Positions 49,001 through 63,379 of a stretch of 64,000 bases of DNA are shown piece after piece. The stretch is taken from positions 24,859,681 to 24,923,680 of the forward strand of contig NC_135552.1 in the NCBI RefSeq assembly GCF_964340395.1. Reading direction: 5' to 3'. The translations under genes were made by a program, and so were the position numbers. This stretch comes from Glandiceps talaboti. Lineage: Eukaryota > Hemichordata > Enteropneusta > Spengelidae. The notes under the pieces were generated by a model, which saw nothing but the letters and a program-made list of their open reading frames with translations, was not told the origin of the DNA and searched no databases. The number at the start of each line of letters is the position of its first letter. Position 1 is the stretch's first letter.

Positions 49001-50878
49001 TGCCCCAAAATACACCAAAAATAGAAATATGATTCGTATCAACTTGACATGAACAAATCTGAACAGACTCCATGCAAGGCACATGTACACCAAATATCAA
49101 AGCAATCCGAATATCAATTTCTAGAGAATATTATTTTTGATGGAGCTAAAACGATACATGTAACATTTTTGCGCTGAGTGTCAAACTTGAACTGTTTATG
49201 GTAGTATTTTTCGAAATAGACAAATGGTATGAGGAATTGCATGTAGCATGCGTGAAAAATATATTTTGTTTGTAATGTTTTTAAAAGCCTAAAGTAAATG
49301 CTATTATTTCCGACACATTTCAGTGATATTCGGAGAAATAAACAATTAAAAAGCCCATTGGAACGCACGTAGCATACAGTCCTTATGAAAGTTATCTTGC
49401 GTTATATATCGCATATTTGATGTTAGTCCGAAAAATAATATTTTGACTTTCATGTCTCGTTTTCATCCAAACATAAAGGCGATCGCTTAAAAAGTGTAAT
49501 TGTATGTCTGTACTACGCGATGCCTACTAGTTGAAATTTTAAATTTCCCTGGCAGATGCTTTGAATAGTCTTAATCGTCTACAAATTATGTAGTTTTTAG
49601 TTTATAGCATCCATTTACTTGCTTTGACACGAAAACACTTTTCAATAATAAACCTGACACTAATAGTAAGAAATGGCATTAATACATTTACTGATTTATA
49701 AGGAATTGAATCCTTGGCACTTTGTGAGTATCAAAATAAATCTTGACTGGTAAAGTATAGCTATAGAATTTCACTAATTTAAACATGGGTTTTTAGAGAT
49801 AAACTCTTCAATATATTATAGATTGTTCATTGAAAATATTAAAACGACTTCATGATATTTTCTTATAATTTCCTATCAGCATATGATTGGTTTCAATTTT
49901 CTATTACAACCAAGGTACTAGATTAATGCATTTGATATTTTCTTTTAAATGTTCACCCACAAAAATCAGACATGCACAATATAAACGTCATCGTAGCCAT
50001 GGGAACGTAGAAATAAACAAACATTGCAAATTCAGTACCTAGGAATAAATTAAATTTCCTATGCATTTCATTAAATTGTTCATAAGGTCACACTTCATGT
50101 AAATTGTTGATTTCCTCTAAAGCTTGATTTAACGTCTTCCGGTACAGTCGCTAACAAAGCGTTGCAACGCCACGTAACCATAGCAATACAATCATCCATG
50201 TCAACTATATCAAACCTAAGTGTTTTGTTAAAAGATTTTGCGTTATGACGTCATTATAAACAATTGAAAAGAACCAATAGAACCGTGGCATGTCAAATTC
50301 AGATTAATTTAGCTAATTAGACCTAATTATATTAATTAGTTTCCCTGTCTGAAGTAGAATCATTTTTATGTAACGTTGACTTTCCAGTATCAAATGTATT
50401 ATTCCCTTAGTATGCCGATGAAGATATACTGGTATTTTATCTTAAAACTGGATCAGAGGACATACCTCATGTTACTAACTCTGCGCTATACTAGTATGCT
50501 ATACGTTTATACGATGTTGTATCTCGTATCTCACTTATTCTGGGAATAATTCCTCGTGACCTGCATAATCATATGGGACCCTAGCAGCACGAACGTGCTA
50601 ATAACGAGTTTCAGAAACCTTATAATAATCGTTTCTGTTCTGCTCGACTGAGCATTTCTCTTTGACCGACCATGCATGCGTTTTATGTGTCATTGCTATT
50701 GTCCATAACTGATGGGTTTTGTTCTTAAACGTTACCAGATATTGTATACTTTGTACATATCTATACTGAAATGAAAAGAGGTCAAACCAGTTTATAGTTT
50801 GAGCTGTATTTTCAAGGTGCTGTACTACAAAATGTAATATTGTAATTTGAATGCAAAAATGATGTCAGAATGCCTAAA

Positions 50879-51105
50879 GCCCGGTGCACACTAGAGGAAT
50901 CAGCTGAGCGAAATTTCACTCCTGGCAATTTCCTCGCACCGATTCCTCTTGTGTGCGGGCAACATTTAATGATAATTTGGTCACTTGTAGCCATGAGTAA
51001 AATATCTAGCATGTTTTATATTGTTGGCCTCGCGTGAAATTTTTCCTCATGTGTGCACCTGGACGTGAGCATTCTGCTCCCGACTTTCTCTTAAGAGCGC
51101 ATGCG
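50879..51105. mobile_element. Possible MITE-like element with inverted repeats
   Basis: GCCCGGTGCACACTAGAGGA at 50879 is mirrored by GATTCCTCTTGTGTGCGGGC at 50941-50960. A third related block, CTCATGTGTGCACCTGG, lies near 51047. The ends are unclear. Confidence 0.4.
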
Positions 51106-51369
51106 TGGAGATGATGTAAATACAAAATGTTTGTGCCCAGTCTAAAATACAGGTGAGTATTAAACTTCTACGTCCAATAACGACGGTATTTTCGTGATTT
51201 AAGAAGACAGACATGTCGATTTTTGGCCAAAATTCTCGTAGTCATTGCTTTACTGAGTATGGGAATAGTATGGGAATAGTCATGAAACTATACTAAACGA
51301 GATAACTATCTCATGCTATGAAATAATAACCGGTTATTTCTAATGTATCTATATGAACATAATACAATT

Positions 51370-51830
51370 TGGCCAGTCTCACTGAACATGATACGGACTC
51401 TAATCCAAACTGCTTGCTCATTCTGTAAATGTTGTAATATAAAACCTTGTATTTGTATGCAGTTTGACTGAACATGATCGAATCCAATCCAAACTGCATG
51501 CTCATTCTGAAAAGGTTGTGATATAAAACAACCTTGTGTGCAGTTTGATGAGTGAACATGATATCCAAATTGCATGCTCATCCTATAATGGCTGTAATAG
51601 AAAACACTTGTGCAGTTTGATTGAACATGGTCGAATCCAATCCAAATTGCATGCTCATCCTATAAAGGCTGTAATATAAAACCTTGTGTGCAGTTTGACT
51701 GAACATGATATCGAATATAATCCAAAGTGCATGCAAGTGGATGCAATCTAAAACCCTGTGTGCGTCACCGAAGTTGATATCTCGTCTAATCCAAGTGCAT
51801 GCTGATTCTGTTATGGCTGTATTGTTATAC
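51370..51830. repeat. ~67-84-bp minisatellite, about six units
   Basis: The unit contains TTTGACTGAACATGAT, AATCCAAACTGCATGCTCAT, TGTAATATAAAACC and TTGTGTGCAG. The AATCCAAA landmark recurs near 51402, 51486, 51563, 51639, 51719 and 51786, decaying toward the right end. The repeated minus-strand peptides reflect this. Confidence 0.88.
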
Positions 51831-52737
51831 ATATACGTGCGTCATTGGAGAAGTTGTTTTGATAAATATGCAGTGAACTGTCAGAAAACTGTGGTGACGT
51901 CATAACCTGAAATATAATTTCAGTAAACAGATAACGCATAACATAACAATATTTCATTGCTTTATTTGTTTTTTTCTCTAAATTAGTAATATACTGTGAG
52001 TTATAAAGACAGTAAGCATTGTAACAATAAGTAACAATAATTCGCTTCATTAATACTTCATGGGCCAATACACAGGCTGTACTAGTATAGAGTACTATAG
52101 ACCAAGGATAACATATAATGCATGACACTTCTCTTGTGCAGATAAAAAATAATATGAAGTATAATTACAATTGAATTAAGAAACGTTATCCACTTTAAGA
52201 TGAGGAAATGGAAAGGCTTGAAGGTCTGCATTTCCGTAAAGAGATATTAATAATACTGACCTACCATTGAAATTCAACCCTTACATACTGTCTAATAGAA
52301 AGCATGGAAAGTATCTATCGAGGTAAATTTAGGGAGATTAGACACAGCAAGACCGCTTTTACTGGGTAATAAAATATACTTTATGACTTTACAGAAGGAT
52401 GCCCCTTGGTGTGCGCGTCTCTTTTGGCTGGCTGGAAATGCTAACTGTTCAAATTGCTGACTGGGATTTAATGTAGTAAAGATGCATGAGAGAAGATATA
52501 AATGTAACATTTTAAAGTGAAATTTAAAGTAATATTTCCTCATATCAATGGGTCTCCATGAAAATCATGGATTTTTTTTGCCATCTTAGCATAATGATAC
52601 ATCTTTCTATGATGCGACTATAAAGTTGTTCATACACATCCTTACGTTTCTAAATGATTTCCTGTCTATAAATAGATCGTGAGGATATAATAGCTCGATA
52701 GATGGATGATGGATCGATATATCTAGATAGTCAGAGG

Positions 52738-52944
<207 letters not shown>

Positions 52945-55900
52945 GTGGATGTTGGCGTAATACATGTCTGGAGTGTTGATGACCACCCCATCTAACAGTA
53001 CGGAATTCGAATAATTGAAGATGATGTCAAACACCTACGTCTAATCTGATTTGATATTCTACAATTCCCTATTTCCTGCCAAGTCATCAAATGTAAACGT
53101 CATTGATAATAACATCAGATGGTTCAAACCACTACCAATGGCAGTTTCGTCTTCATCTAATATTCCTCAATGGAATGTTATAAGACATATATTACTATTT
53201 GACGGGAAGCAATTCCTCTGTGAAATCAAACTCTCAACGTAGGCTTAACTTAGTTAACAGGACAAGTCTCGTATGTATTCGTGGTATTCATGGCATTGGG
53301 TGATAATCCAAATGGACTATTTTAACCTGTGTTAGTCATACAATGAACGGTTTGATTGTCATATATTTATTCACTGATTGCTATTAAACATCTGAAATGC
53401 TATCTTTAACCACTGTATCGTGGTCGTTACAGAGAAAAGACAGACGGCTAGGGGTAAGGAATTGAAATCTGACCGCCCAAGGTTGGATTATTACCTGTTT
53501 TCTTGTATATTAATAATGTAGACATGATTATATTTTATAATATTTACTCTACACTATTGCCATTCCTGTGTGCATTGAATGCAAAATTTATATAGTTTTC
53601 ATTGAGGGTTTGTTAAATTTATGAGGTTTTTTTTAAATCATCCTTCTGTTTTGGTCATGGTGTGCCATTTTGTTTTGTTGCAGCTGTGCCCATTTCGTCT
53701 GTTTTTACAGTGGATGTAACAGTCCTTGGCGATACGAAATTCTTGTCATTAAATTAAAACCATGCACGTGATGTCGACGTAACGGTTTTATTAAACCGGA
53801 AACGTTTTGTTAGTATTTATTTATGGCATTCGTTTCAGAAATTAATATTATAGCAGAAACAATATTTTGACGTAATTCAAAAGTGTGCTTTTCCCAATCC
53901 TTAAAGATATCAAGAAAACTACGAAAGTTAGTCCTTTAGTTAGATGAAGACACGAGTTCAATCATTGTGTGGAAATAAAATATGCCGATTCAATCTGTGT
54001 GTGAAACATTTAGTTATCAGTCAGTCAGTAATAAGGCGAGGCGATTTGCTAGCTATGACCAGCTATGTAATATCCTGTGAAACGTAGTGATACCCTACGG
54101 GTGTATTCACTCTAAGGCAGCTTTATTTGGGCATATTAGGGCATTCAAACCTCGATTTATTTGCGTTAAGGGGAGCTCACGCTGCACTAACGCCGAGTAG
54201 TCAGTTTTTCATGATAGCCTTTTTAAGAGGACACGACAATAACAAATTTATGGCATTGTATTGATACAAAGACATGCCTGGGAAAACACGGAAAATCAAT
54301 AAAGAAAGCGTACTTGTCTTTCTTTAACCTGAAATGACTGGGAAAATACATAACTGATTTGTATTATATCTCGCAGAAATAATTATTTCATTTTGACAGG
54401 AAACGGACGGCTGAATACACGCAATGAACAAACGTTTAATAAACTACATCTAAACTAAAATATGATAACAGTGGAGAGATGCTTGATTCATATTGATTAA
54501 GCTTTCACTTTGGAAATGATTTGTGCATGATTGTGTATGTATAGCTGCTGTGATTATTTTTACATTTTGAATTCTCGAAAAGATATTCTCTCACTTATCT
54601 GAACATTGTGTGTACAGTTATTGTATGCCTTGAGTGAATAAATTATAGTTATTACACTAGAAAAGATTTATCTTGTTGTTTTAAAGATAACAGCGGCATC
54701 CAGATCATTTTTTCCAATTCAACCAAATCGGCAGACCTTAAAATATATTTCATCTCTATCTAATCTTGTCAATACACGAGGTATATTGTGACCCATTGAT
54801 AAACTATTTATGTTGTTTATCGAACAACTGTCAACCGCTTCCTATGAAAAGCTTTGTTTCGCAGAATTTGGAAGAAAAGTCAATTATTTTCAAATACAGT
54901 CTGGTTTTAAAGTGAATATAATTACATCGCCCTATATAATGTATGTGAAGAAATTGTATTCCTGAAGGTTTTAACACATGACTTTTTCTACTATCAAGAT
55001 TACAGTTGCCTTTCTCTTAATTTTAAACGTGAGTAATTTTGAAGTCGATAGAAGGTTGGGACTAGGAGTGAACGTTATTTACACTCGCGTGCGATGGCCT
55101 GATGGACCACAATTGACTGTTATATTACGAGAATCATGTTAACAAATTAACACAGTGGTGGTTTCTGCTATTGTTCAGCCATCATCAAACAATGCCAGTG
55201 CATGTGAACTTTTCGGAAACACGACGACATAGCCTTCGCTGAAAACCAAAACTTACACATTGCATTTCGTGTTAGCTGGACTCCGAAGAGTTATAAGGTC
55301 ATGTGAATCTGATCACAGCCGCAAAGACACTTTTTAAAGGGAAAGAGCCCGCGCTCTTTATCCTGTTAACGACTAACCATACGTCGAGGGAGCTATAGGG
55401 AATACATTGAAGTCTCAAAGTAATACAACTACTAGCTAAACCCCATTAGACAAGGAGGAAAGTTGCACTCAATACCGAATGAATTACCCGACTGTCTGTT
55501 CAGAATTACTCCAATTCCCTTGATACTATATCATGCATATATCTTTTCATAAACGACTACACTTTCACTATTGAAATTATAGTCCGACACAATGTGTGCA
55601 CATCGTCAGTAGTAATTCAACAATCTAACCCGAATCAAACAGTGAGCAACTTCAGCAATTTAGGGTAACTTCTGTACGATATTCAGATTTTTGGCGTGAA
55701 AGATGTTTTTATTTACGAGTCTAATAATAACGTTCAAATTATACCCTTCCCTCTCTTACATTGGTTGCTTTTCTCGCTTACAGTGGTTGCTAGGATACAT
55801 AAAAAGCATCTGACGTCAAATTTGAAACGAATAATATGTCGTGATATGGCCTTTGGCGACATGGGTATAGAATACAACAACAGTTGTTACACACATGACT

Positions 55901-57162
55901 GTCCATCACTGTGGCTTTCAGCATTCGAATACGAAACCATGTCGTGTAGTCAAATTCAGTTCATTGGAAACGGAATAATTCCTATGGTTTTTATGCTAAA
56001 CAGTGGGCAACTAAATGGAGAACCCTGAATCAACTAAGTACAGAATTGAATGTGATCGTCGCGAGGGTCTCATTCTACTTGTCTGCAAAACCATCACAAC
56101 ATGGCAGTGCACATATCCTTGTAAAGCTATCCTGCCATGCACTTTATTGTATAGACATTGTCTAATAGCTTTCTCGCATTGCGTGAAGAGTTATTTGTTA
56201 AAACCTGCATTCATTGCACTTTATTCTCACCTACGAATGTTTTTGACTCGCCGATAAAAGGCAGAGGTGAGCAGACAACCTATCATTGTCAACGCTCGTT
56301 AGATTGAATGGTCGTCACCTCAGCGTTTGCGTTATTCATCAACACCCTCATAATATCAGCGGGGTTGGCCAAGTGTCACTCAGACAAACACATCCCAAGG
56401 TCTACGCAGGAATAGGTTCATTGGAGAGTCACGCGTAAACGATGAATGGGGAAATCCTAGATAGTTGCATTTAACTGAGCAATTCCTTCGCTATTGTAAG
56501 TTTAATTTTGGCGGTTATAGGGGAATTTATGGTATTGGTTTTTTTTAATAATAAAGACTACATGCCGTTTGTCTTGATCGAGTGCTGTACGCTGCAAACA
56601 CGAACTCTTAATTAAAACTATTTATATCTCTCATTTATTTTAACGTGTCTTGGCGAGCTTTTGCTCCAATGCTGAAGTGTATACCTGATGTACACGAGTA
56701 CGGTGATAACTGAATATTTACAATCCCTCAACTCGTACTATTAACTACATCTATACATAACATCAACGGAAGTGTGCATTGCAGATGTGACTATAAAATG
56801 TCTAAAACGTGACAAAAATTGTAGTAGCTATAACAGTTTGTTTGACCTTTTGGCTTACTGAGCTCCTAAACACAATGGTAGGTCCATCCGTTTCATTTTT
56901 ATTGTAACTATTACCTTGAAGTCTGATGACTGGCCCAAGGGGACTTGAACACGAGAAGTATTATCACTTGTCAGATGAACCATACCAGTACCATATTACT
57001 GATGTTTAGAGTAAGTTGTCACATACGATATGCTTACATAAACTTACATAAATATTATGAAATATATGAGAGGCTTGTATACAGCCCATACATCATCATC
57101 ATGCTTGCATAATAATACCACAAGTATGACATGTGTGAAACACCAACATGTCGGCTACAACT
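52945..57162. other. Non-coding stretch
   Basis: No gene, RNA or element supported. The 110-codon plus-strand frame at 55696-56028 shows no domain, signal peptide or splice context I can recognise. Confidence 0.45.
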
Positions 57163-57217
57163 AAGACAGACAGACAGACAGACAGACATACAGACAGACA
57201 GACAGACATACATACAT

Positions 57218-57289
<72 letters not shown>
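57163..57289. repeat. (GACA)n microsatellite with short CATA insertions
   Basis: About 30 GACA units with three ATACATAC interruptions. A purine-rich tail (57300-57380) follows. Confidence 0.96.
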
Positions 57290-57291
<2 letters not shown>

Positions 57292-57446
57292 TAATAGATT
57301 GAGAGGCAGACAGCGGATAAAGAGAGAGAAAGGGGGTAGGCGGCAGAGAGATGGAGAGGGCGGAAGAAGTAAGAAAGAGAAGCCGGTGATACATCGTATA
57401 CACTAATAAAACATACAGGCGACTTTCAAGTTTAGGGATCGAAAAT

Positions 57447-57447
<1 letters not shown>

Positions 57448-57502
<55 letters not shown>
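57448..57502. repeat. (GTT)n microsatellite
   Basis: About 18 GTT triplets. Confidence 0.96.
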
Positions 57503-57504
<2 letters not shown>

Positions 57505-60289
57505 TTAATAAATCATGGTGTAATTTCGCTATCTTTATTAACCGTTCTTATCTTGCAACTTTTTTTCAGGGATGTAAGACGTCGTCTTCATCATTCTGTA
57601 TGTGAAACCTTTGAGACATATTTTCTGTAACTCTAGAACTCCATGACGCGAGGTGTAAATCATCATCATTTGGGTGTCGGCAAGTTAATGCACATGGCAT
57701 ACGACTTAAATTTACCATGGATTACATTACCAATTTGGAAGCATGATAAATGGTGCATTAGTCATAGAATTATGTACAGGTTTCACCTTTACCATTCTAT
57801 ATCGATAAAGCCATTCCAAACAGATGCGATTTTAACTATCTCCAAATCACTTGATGCAGGTTTATTTTAAAATAATGTAACGCGGGTATCAAATTTGCAG
57901 GTATAATTTAGTAGACGTGTCAATTTAGAATAGGAAGTATAGTTAAAGTGACATTCACAGAGTTTTAATTGTATAGAGTGATTAATGCTATTTTGAATTA
58001 ACCAAGTATATTTTGATGGATGGACAACCCACAAATAGTAATCGTCGACTCCTTGCAGCCATATTTAGATAAAACATACATCGACTGGCTAGAATAAACG
58101 TATCAAGGCCTCAGAAAAACTGGAGAAACATAACTAAAGGTTTGCATGACTTAATATATCAAACGTGTTACTAGACCAGTGTAAAACGTGATGATAACTG
58201 GCGTCACTGCTATTCCTTTTCGCACACGATAGAAATCTTACCCGGAGGGTTGTCACACGGTATCTCCTTTCCCGCGCACAGCTTTTGCAGACGACTAATT
58301 ATACGCGAGAGTTGAGTGAGTTAGCAATATCGAACTATCGATCACAGGTGTAAGCCAGTTGACAGTATTTGATATGATAATTGACACAGGCTTTACAATG
58401 ACAACAGCTGAATTGAGTTACAGGTAGAATTTTCTTTTAAAATACAAACAAAAACATATGATAGTTTTTTATATTAATGTTGTACTTGCAAACAATAGTG
58501 TGATCCACTTTCAGCACTGAAAAAACGTACTACTACCTTAGAATTATTTTGTCGGAAAACGACAGGTTTGTAACGTGTAATCGACCAGTACTATCTCACT
58601 CATCAGATTTCCGTGTGTTAAATTGATCGGGGAGACATGACAAAGATTTTGCATAACACGATATTCGCCGGCTAGTCGATACACATGTGAAAATGAGAAC
58701 AAGTGACGCATATCTTATGCAGATACGGGATATCACTGTAATCTGTTTGTGGTCGACAGCTTGTATTGTATATGGGCCAACGCTACGATCGGAAAGCGAG
58801 GCTTTACAATGTCTGATTCGAGATTTCAACTCTCGTGCCGGGCTCTCGTGGATGTACGTACGAACCAACATAAGCTTACTCCACTCACATTGAAGTTGCT
58901 TAAACAAATTTATAAAAACGCTTTAAACAGGGAATTTGTTACTTTGATGTATTATTTGTCACTATTTGCCAAACTGTCAGAATTTTATTAATGCATATTT
59001 CGGCAATATATGAAAGGAATAATCATCGTTCGAAATCGATTCTTGGTCAATTGATCAATGAATCAACCTCGACCAATTTACCGACCGGTCTATCGATTTA
59101 CATATAATTCATGTCTTCGTTCAAGGGATACCCTATAAACTGAAAAAAAATTATTGATCACCGACCAATAAATTTCACCCTTCGATCGATCAACTGCTTT
59201 GATGTAGTATTCCTTGCATCGATCAGAACGCCAGTCGTCTTGACTACAAACGTGATTAGATTCTTCGGTTAGATTTCTTATGTTTTTCTTTGCTTTTCAT
59301 GTCATGACAAATAATATTTGTCAAGCATTCGCAACAATATTGTCTTTATTTTGTTACCACCCGCACCACCCCCACTCACCCTTCGAAACAACGTCTGTTA
59401 GCATTCAACCACAATCGGAAACTGTCCTCACACTTTACCTTTATGATTATCCGACATATACATTACGCATTTATAGGGCTTCCATGGTGTACATTTCTTT
59501 GTGTTCCTTTGAAGGAGTGTTCCGTGACATTTTAACCCTTGTTATGTTTTCGGATACACTAGTCTTTCGGGCGAATTGAAACACGACAACTAATGCTACA
59601 CAATGGATCAACTTCCCCAGCGTCGTCAACAAAACAATTATATTCAGCTACATCGACGGGGGTTTGAAAAAAATGCGTTGCCGGTCGGTCAAAGAAATAT
59701 GTTTCAGCAGGTAGATACTAACAACACGTTCACAGAGTATACATCCATAGTCATCATTGCACGAAAATTGCCTTCTTTCTTGCCAATTATATCGTAGTAA
59801 ACTCTTTGGTTATTACGCGTATGATTACTTTACCCTGTAAGCACTTTTTTTTTTGCATGACCTACCAGAACGAGCTCACTTTCACGTGACATGCATTTTA
59901 AGATACAACATGCTAAGAGACCGGCATTAAAACAGAAACAAAATGTTTTCGTTGAATTGAATGTTCTTCTGACTACGACTTTCAAATGTAAGAGAGAATG
60001 AAACCCTGATATGCCATTTCTGTTTTATTCAGAGGATATCCAAATTCACACATATATAAACCATACTTTTGTTCAGATATAATGTTGTTCAATAATCGAG
60101 TTCACGGCGCTTGCAATACTGACACTAAACGGATCTTGTGTTTGATGTACTGAATAACCAATATCATACACTTTATAACGTATTTTTTTAAATTTCATAA
60201 CAGGTGAGGATATCTTCCCTTAGCAAAGTGCTGAGTTACATTAATTGAATGTACAGATCAACTAACAAGTATATATGTCATCATCTTAC
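57503..60289. other. Non-coding stretch
   Basis: No supported gene. Around 59030-59220 the sequence is unusually rich in TCGAT/ATCGA and GGTCAATTGATC-like words, without a clear repeat unit. Confidence 0.4.
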
Positions 60290-60408
60290 CATTCGTAGTC
60301 AAATTGTTCGGAGCCAGCTGATCCAGGCAGGCTTCTTTGGTTGTGGCCATCCTGCCAATATGTATAGACCTCGACACAAGCCTTCAACAGTTCAACCAAT
60401 ATGAGTCT
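60290..60408 (-). CDS. Candidate 5' coding exon of gene B (or of an unknown gene)
   Basis: On the minus strand a good acceptor (gtttttgttaacag) and a strong donor (gtaaga) bound a 119-bp exon. One frame has an in-frame stop, then ATG at 60348-60350, giving MATTKEACLDQLAPNNLTTN and ending at phase 1, exactly the phase needed by gene B exon 1. Joined, it would place a cysteine 16 residues before the next Cys and two N-glycosylation sequons, as in class B extracellular domains. There is no signal peptide, so a further upstream exon or an alternative start is needed. Another frame is open throughout but ends at phase 2. The implied intron is about 30 kb. Confidence 0.33.
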
Positions 60409-61215
60409 CTGTTAACAAAAACGATAAGGTCAGACTCGATAATTGAATAAAATAGACTTGAATATCCAGTAAAGAAAATCCATCTAACTCCGTAAGCTGT
60501 ACCTATTCAATTGACGATAAGTTAGCGAAAATGATTTAGCAAGGCTACGTCGTTATAGCGTGGCCGCCAGGTCGTCAGCTGTGCACCGACTGAATGTGAC
60601 GAGTTAGAACAGAGTGTCTTATAGGAGATCCAACAACATATTATGCCACTGGCGAATTTCGGTTCTAAATGCCGCAGACCGTGTCCGTTATCTGGGAATG
60701 TTCTGTACAATACACATCATCTGTATATACAAATAATGTTATCACCGCATATACGCAAATACAGTAACTGGGCGGTCGTTGGGTCTTCATTGGGAGATAA
60801 GAGCGCATGCGCAAAACTCTGCTTAAAGTGTAGCACTGTATTACATTGGATATTTTGATAATGCAGAGAACGACAGTCGACTACGACCGCCTATTGTTAG
60901 TATTCAGCAGTACTCTGAGATTTGATATAGCGCCACATTCTTTGACAAATAACAACTACTAATGATGTTGCAAAGAGATGTCTCTAATAAACCACTCGCT
61001 AAGGTTGGAATTCTCGAGTTGAAAATGACAACTTGCTAGACTCGCAGAGTATTTCATTATTAAACCAACAGTATTACATGTAAAGGAGTTTTTAGTATAT
61101 TGCAATTGTGGACAGCTAGGACAATGTCAAAATGTCGTTTTAAGAGATTTCTATTTTCGACGTAATAAAATAATCGAAAAGATATTGTGGACAATTTAGT
61201 TTTTCACAGTTAGGG

Positions 61216-61411
61216 CTTGTCGATGGCCGAGTGGCTAAACCACTTGCCTTTTACCACTACGGTCGGGGTTTGAACCCATTCTGGGTTTGTATTAAATTTG
61301 CCACGCTGTAAGTACTTAGTAAGAAGAGCGTCGTTCAGTTTGACTCAAATGAACAACGCCGGTTTTCCCGGTATTCCGGTTTCTTCCTGCACTAACACAG
61401 AACCTTCCTCC
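61216..61411 (+). mobile_element. tRNA-like SINE fragment
   Basis: A-box-like TGGCCGAGTGG (61224-61234) and B-box-like GGTTTGAACCC (61267-61277) sit 33 bp apart, and GGTTTTCCCGGTATTCCGG with TTCCTGCACTAACACAGAA follows about 80 bp later. The head cannot be folded into an intact tRNA with matched acceptor arms by eye, so I call it a SINE relic and not a tRNA gene. Confidence 0.6.
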
Positions 61412-63186
61412 TGTTATTGGGCAATGGCTATTGCATAGAATATTGAATAATAAATGGTACAGCAAATTGCAACTTCAAGTTTAGTATTTGCGATGGGGCT
61501 ATCGTTTAACAAGAATGCGAACTGTATGTATATGTAGCACAGTGTTTTTTCAAGCTCAGAAACATCGGAAGCACGGGAGCTGTCAATCACACAAGTACAA
61601 AAAAAATCACTTTTGATTAAACAGAGAATGTTCAAACACTAGTAAATAGCCTAAAGAAGAAAGTTTCAAATTTAAGTACTTTGTGATGTATTACCAAGAA
61701 CTGTCAAGTCTCATCACATCTAGAACTGTCAGTGTTACACTGTCACAAAGCATATTGAAATCCTAATCACCTTATTAGGTTATAGGGCAATGAGTTCATG
61801 GCATAGGTTGCGATAGAGCCATTAAGCTGCTTTATTTTATCCAACAAATCTTGCTTATTGGGTGTATTAAAAACACTAAAGGAACTTACAAATCGAACAG
61901 TGACGTAACTATTGTGAGAGTGTTGAGGAAAACATATATATCCCGGGAGAAATGTATCAAAATTGTTCCGGTGATATTTAAGTGAAACGAGGGTGACTGT
62001 TGAAAGGGTGACAACAATAGTACACTGATGACATTCATTAAACCGACGTTACTATCCCTCTATGCCTGGCAATGTCTCACTCATCCTTTTCAGTTACACA
62101 ATTACAGATGACAGGTTACGTGAATGAGACTTGACAGAAAGTAAGTTGGAATGGGGTTCGATTAGATGTAATAACAAATTACAACTGTTGGAATTACCCC
62201 CTCAGTCGGATAATCATCTTACCATACGTAAGACGTGAGATTTGGTCTAAGATAAGGAAGTAGAATAAATACCATGATAGAAGTAGGAGTACTTGTAAAC
62301 TTTTATACTGTTTTGGCACAAACCCTACAAAGATTATATGGTCCATGTTCTCAGGCAATTGAAATCCACATGATAAACAGCAAGAACAGCCACTATAAAT
62401 GATAGGATTGGCATTGCAGAAATCCGATTTCTATATAGTAGTACCTGTCCCTCTCCATTCCTCATAGTTCTCATATACCTATGTCCAGATCCATCATTCT
62501 TGATGACGTTAAACGTGAAATATTACTTCTGATATGAGACGCTAAACGTCACGATATTCACGTCAAATATCAACAAAAATCGGCTTGCTGTTTGGACAAA
62601 ACACGGCGATTCCGAACATAAACAAACAAAAATGGCGGTTGATGTTGATGTCATCGCATATGACCGAATAACTGAGACATCTTTCAAAACAGGGAAATTT
62701 TGACGAAAATTCATACCCAAATGAAACTCTTTACGATCATACATTAAATGACAAATTCACACCCACACACTGCACTGTACATGTAGATAGATTCATCTCT
62801 CATGTGACTGTAGGCCGGCCATCCACTTGGTGTATGCTACACTCTACCACTGTGACACTAAACATTCCCAATGCTACGGAAGTTGCGATCGAGGTCGACT
62901 GATTGTCTAGTTTTATTAACACATTTAAGCATTTTCTTAAACTTTTAGAGAACTCACACAACTACCGAAGTTGTATTTCGAAATAATAAATAATGACATT
63001 TTACTCCGAAATCTGATGAAAGTTGACGATCACCCGAATCATGCAGGTACTAGGTTGACAGGGTCAGCAGACTGTGTGTTGGTGAACGTCACCTAATAAT
63101 AGAGTCGCGCGATGTACGAAGCCCTGTATATATGGCTATGCTATTTTTTAAATTTTCGTGTATTTTCTTTGAATTCCTAGGCAGAG

Positions 63187-63362
63187 GCATATGATATATC
63201 GGTTTTTACCCGATAACATATCTTCGTTTGTCGTATCACCGTTCGCGCTGTTTCGGCAACGTGACATTCGTCTAACGAACCGTGTCACGTTGCCGAAACG
63301 ACACTCACGGCGATGCGACGAACGAAGAGGTGATATTGGGTAATAACCTCATACTATGATCT
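63187..63362. mobile_element. Inverted-repeat (MITE-like) element
   Basis: Arms of about 80 bp face each other across CATTCGTCTAACGAACC. The inner 16 bp, TTTCGGCAACGTGACA (63251-63266), is perfectly inverted at 63283-63298. Outer parts match imperfectly (CTTCGTTTGTCGTATC against CTTCGTTCGTCGCATC). No coding capacity. Confidence 0.75.
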
Positions 63363-63379
63363 TTATAACATTCAGATAT

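Noticed and set aside
55696-56028. 110-codon plus-strand frame, possible small secreted protein
   Set aside because: No signal peptide at the start, no domain and no flanking splice or polyadenylation evidence.
61216-61300. Functional tRNA gene
   Set aside because: A- and B-box-like motifs are present, but I could not pair acceptor or anticodon stems, and SINE body sequence follows.
62630-62645. AAAATGGCGG, a YY1-like promoter motif with an ATG
   Set aside because: A single short motif with a short open frame and no splice support. A similar word occurs near 13880 and 34027, so it is not distinctive.
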